The translations under genes and the position numbers were made by a program. The notes beneath the pieces are model-generated. The model ran no database searches, was not told the origin of the DNA, and saw only the letters and a list, made by a program, of their open reading frames with translations. A DNA stretch of 8,459 nucleotides from contig JAEWEN010000115.1 in NCBI GenBank assembly GCA_023389275.1, positions 1-8,459 of the forward strand, given 5' to 3'. Shown one piece after another: positions 7,155-8,459 of this stretch (position 1 is the stretch's first letter; every line of letters begins with the position of its first letter). The stretch comes from Bacillota bacterium (lineage in GTDB: Bacteria > Bacillota > Clostridia > Clostridiales > Caloramatoraceae).

Positions 7155-7157
7155 AAT

Positions 7158-8459
7158 TTATCTAACTACCTCTACAAATTCTCCTGAAAGGCTCCAAGTT
7201 TGAGGTTTTGTTATTTTAACCATTACAAGATGTCCTATAACTGATTCATCTGCTCCTTCAAAGTTTACAAGCTTTCCACCTCTTGTTCTACCCATAAGTT
7301 TTGTAGAATCATTTTTGCTAAATCCTTCAACTAAAACTTCAACAGTTTTATCTTTGTAGCTGTTGTTTATTCTAGCAGAGTTTTCATTTACTGCGTTTAC
7401 TAATCTATTAAATCTTTCATGTTTTACATCTTCATCTATTTGATTTTCATATCTAGCTGCAGGAGTACCTTCTCTTATTGAATATATAAATGTAAATGCT
7501 GAGTCATATCCTACCTTGTTAACTAAATCTAAAGTATCTAAAAAGTCTTCTTCTGTTTCCCCTGGGAATCCTACTATAATATCTGTAGTTAAGGCTACTC
7601 CTTCAATTTCTGACTTAATCTTTTCAACAAGCTCTAAGTAAGATTCTTTACTATATTTACGATTCATTTTCTTTAAAAGTCCAGTACTTCCTGATTGAAC
7701 TGGTAAGTGAACCTGCTCACATACCTTGTCGCATTCTTTCATGGCTAAAATAACATCATCTGTTAAATCCTTTGGATGTGATGTCATAAATCTTATTCTC
7801 TCAAGTCCTTCAACTTCATTTACTAATCTTAAAAGCTTAGCAAATGTCATATTTTCAAGACCTTTTCCATAAGAGTTAACGTTTTGTCCTAAAAGAGTTA
7901 TCTCCTTATATCCTTCACTTACAAGCTGCTTTATCTCACCTATTATTGCCTCAGGAGTTCTACTTCTTTCTCTACCTCTTGTATAAGGAACTATACAATA
8001 TGTACAGAAGTTATTACATCCGTGCATAATAGTAACAAATGCCTTAAGTGAGCTTTCTCTTTTTATTGGAATATCCTCTGCAATTTCTCCTGCTTCATCC
8101 CATATCTCAACTATATCATCACCTTGAAGTGCATGTGCTAAAAGTTGTGGGAATCTATGAAGATTATGTGTTCCAAATATAATATCAACAAAAGGATGTT
8201 TTTTCTTTATTTCCTCTGGTATTCCTTTTTGCTGCATCATGCATCCTGAAACAGCTATAATAAGATCTGGTCTTTGTTTTTTTAGGGCTTTTAATTGACC
8301 AAGGTTTCCATAAACTTTAAGTTCTGCATTTTCTCTAACACAACAAGTATTAAATATTATAACATCTGCTTGATCACGTACATCAGTTTTTGTGTATCCC
8401 ATTCCCTCAAGCATACCTGCTAATTTTTCTGAATCCTCTTCATTCATTTGGCATCCGTA
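7158..8459 (-). CDS. miaB: tRNA-2-methylthio-N6-dimethylallyladenosine synthase MiaB, N-terminal end outside window
   Basis: MiaB is a radical-SAM methylthiotransferase that adds the 2-methylthio group to i6A37, completing ms2i6A37 after MiaA. The window holds the last 433 residues. Numbered from the right edge, the fragment opens YGCQMN with the first auxiliary-cluster cysteine (C3), then NTC (C39) and SGC (C73) of the N-terminal UPF0004 domain. The radical-SAM CNNFCTYC has C148, C152 and C155, and SHPKD and LPVQSGS follow. The last 65 or so residues form the TRAM RNA-binding domain. The Met at 8447 is the internal one of YGCQMN: the frame stays open for four more codons to the edge, and starting there would lose an essential cysteine. 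Homologues suggest some 10 to 40 missing residues. All six cluster cysteines are present, which separates it from non-radical-SAM relatives. The motifs and the mutS neighbour favour MiaB over the related MtaB. Confidence 0.95.
   Translation of the reverse strand, partial: YGCQMNEEDSEKLAGMLEGMGYTKTDVRDQADVIIFNTCCVRENAELKVYGNLGQLKALKKQRPDLIIAVSGCMMQQKGIPEEIKKKHPFVDIIFGTHNLHRFPQLLAHALQGDDIVEIWDEAGEIAEDIPIKRESSLKAFVTIMHGCNNFCTYCIVPYTRGRERSRTPEAIIGEIKQLVSEGYKEITLLGQNVNSYGKGLENMTFAKLLRLVNEVEGLERIRFMTSHPKDLTDDVILAMKECDKVCEQVHLPVQSGSTGLLKKMNRKYSKESYLELVEKIKSEIEGVALTTDIIVGFPGETEEDFLDTLDLVNKVGYDSAFTFIYSIREGTPAARYENQIDEDVKHERFNRLVNAVNENSARINNSYKDKTVEVLVEGFSKNDSTKLMGRTRGGKLVNFEGADESVIGHLVMVKITKPQTWSLSGEFVEVVR

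Noticed and set aside
7160..7260. A promoter for mutS inside the end of miaB
   Set aside because: TAAAAT-like hexamers occur, but the paired -35 matches only 3 of 6. Too weak to list, although one may exist.
8445..8447. ATG at 8447 as the start of miaB
   Set aside because: It is the internal Met of YGCQMN. The frame stays open to the edge, and a conserved cluster cysteine lies upstream of it.
1..8459. Insertion sequences, CRISPR repeats, tRNA or rRNA genes, phage genes
   Set aside because: None seen by eye. Genes cover nearly the whole window on one strand, and the gaps are all under 125 nt and hold only the elements listed.

Overview
The window comes from a very AT-rich, low-GC Gram-positive bacterium, most likely a Clostridium-type Firmicute. 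This rests on codon use (AUA, AGA and UUA dominate), strong GGAGG-type ribosome binding sites, protein sequences of Firmicute type, and a MutL that carries its own endonuclease motifs. I cannot name a species. All genes lie on the minus strand, so transcription runs from high to low coordinates. No RNA gene, mobile element, CRISPR array or plus-strand gene is supported, and no stretch over 300 bases lacks a gene.

In transcription order, the window opens inside miaB (8459..7158, missing its N-terminal end), the methylthiolase that finishes ms2i6A37 in tRNA. A hairpin with a short U-rich tail sits just behind its stop codon. Then come mutS (7102..4478), mutL (4465..2573), miaA (2563..1619) and hfq (1563..1336). 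The mutS/mutL and mutL/miaA junctions are only 12 and 9 nt and use nearly the same stop-GGTGATTTT-ATG arrangement. A strong stem-loop at 1279-1316 ends the unit. Behind it, with a weak possible promoter and an 18-bp palindrome, starts a PLP-dependent enzyme of the YnbB / 'methionine gamma-lyase, aluminium resistance' family (1213..1), which runs off the left edge.

The genes form two functional pairs plus a regulator. MutS and MutL recognise and process replication mismatches; both carry a likely beta-clamp binding motif, fitting the MutH-independent repair of Gram-positives. MiaA and MiaB carry out the first and last steps of A37 modification in tRNAs reading UNN codons, which are abundant in such an AT-rich genome. 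Hfq is the RNA chaperone commonly found beside miaA. The order looks like a fusion of two clusters known from Bacilli (miaB...mutSL and miaA-hfq...ynbB).

I do not see an undescribed multi-gene system. The points worth a second look are small: the palindrome before the ynbB-like gene, the terminator-like hairpin between miaB and mutS, a U7 tract in the hfq leader, the repeated coupling junctions, and three genes (hfq, mutL, miaB) whose longest open frame gives the wrong start.
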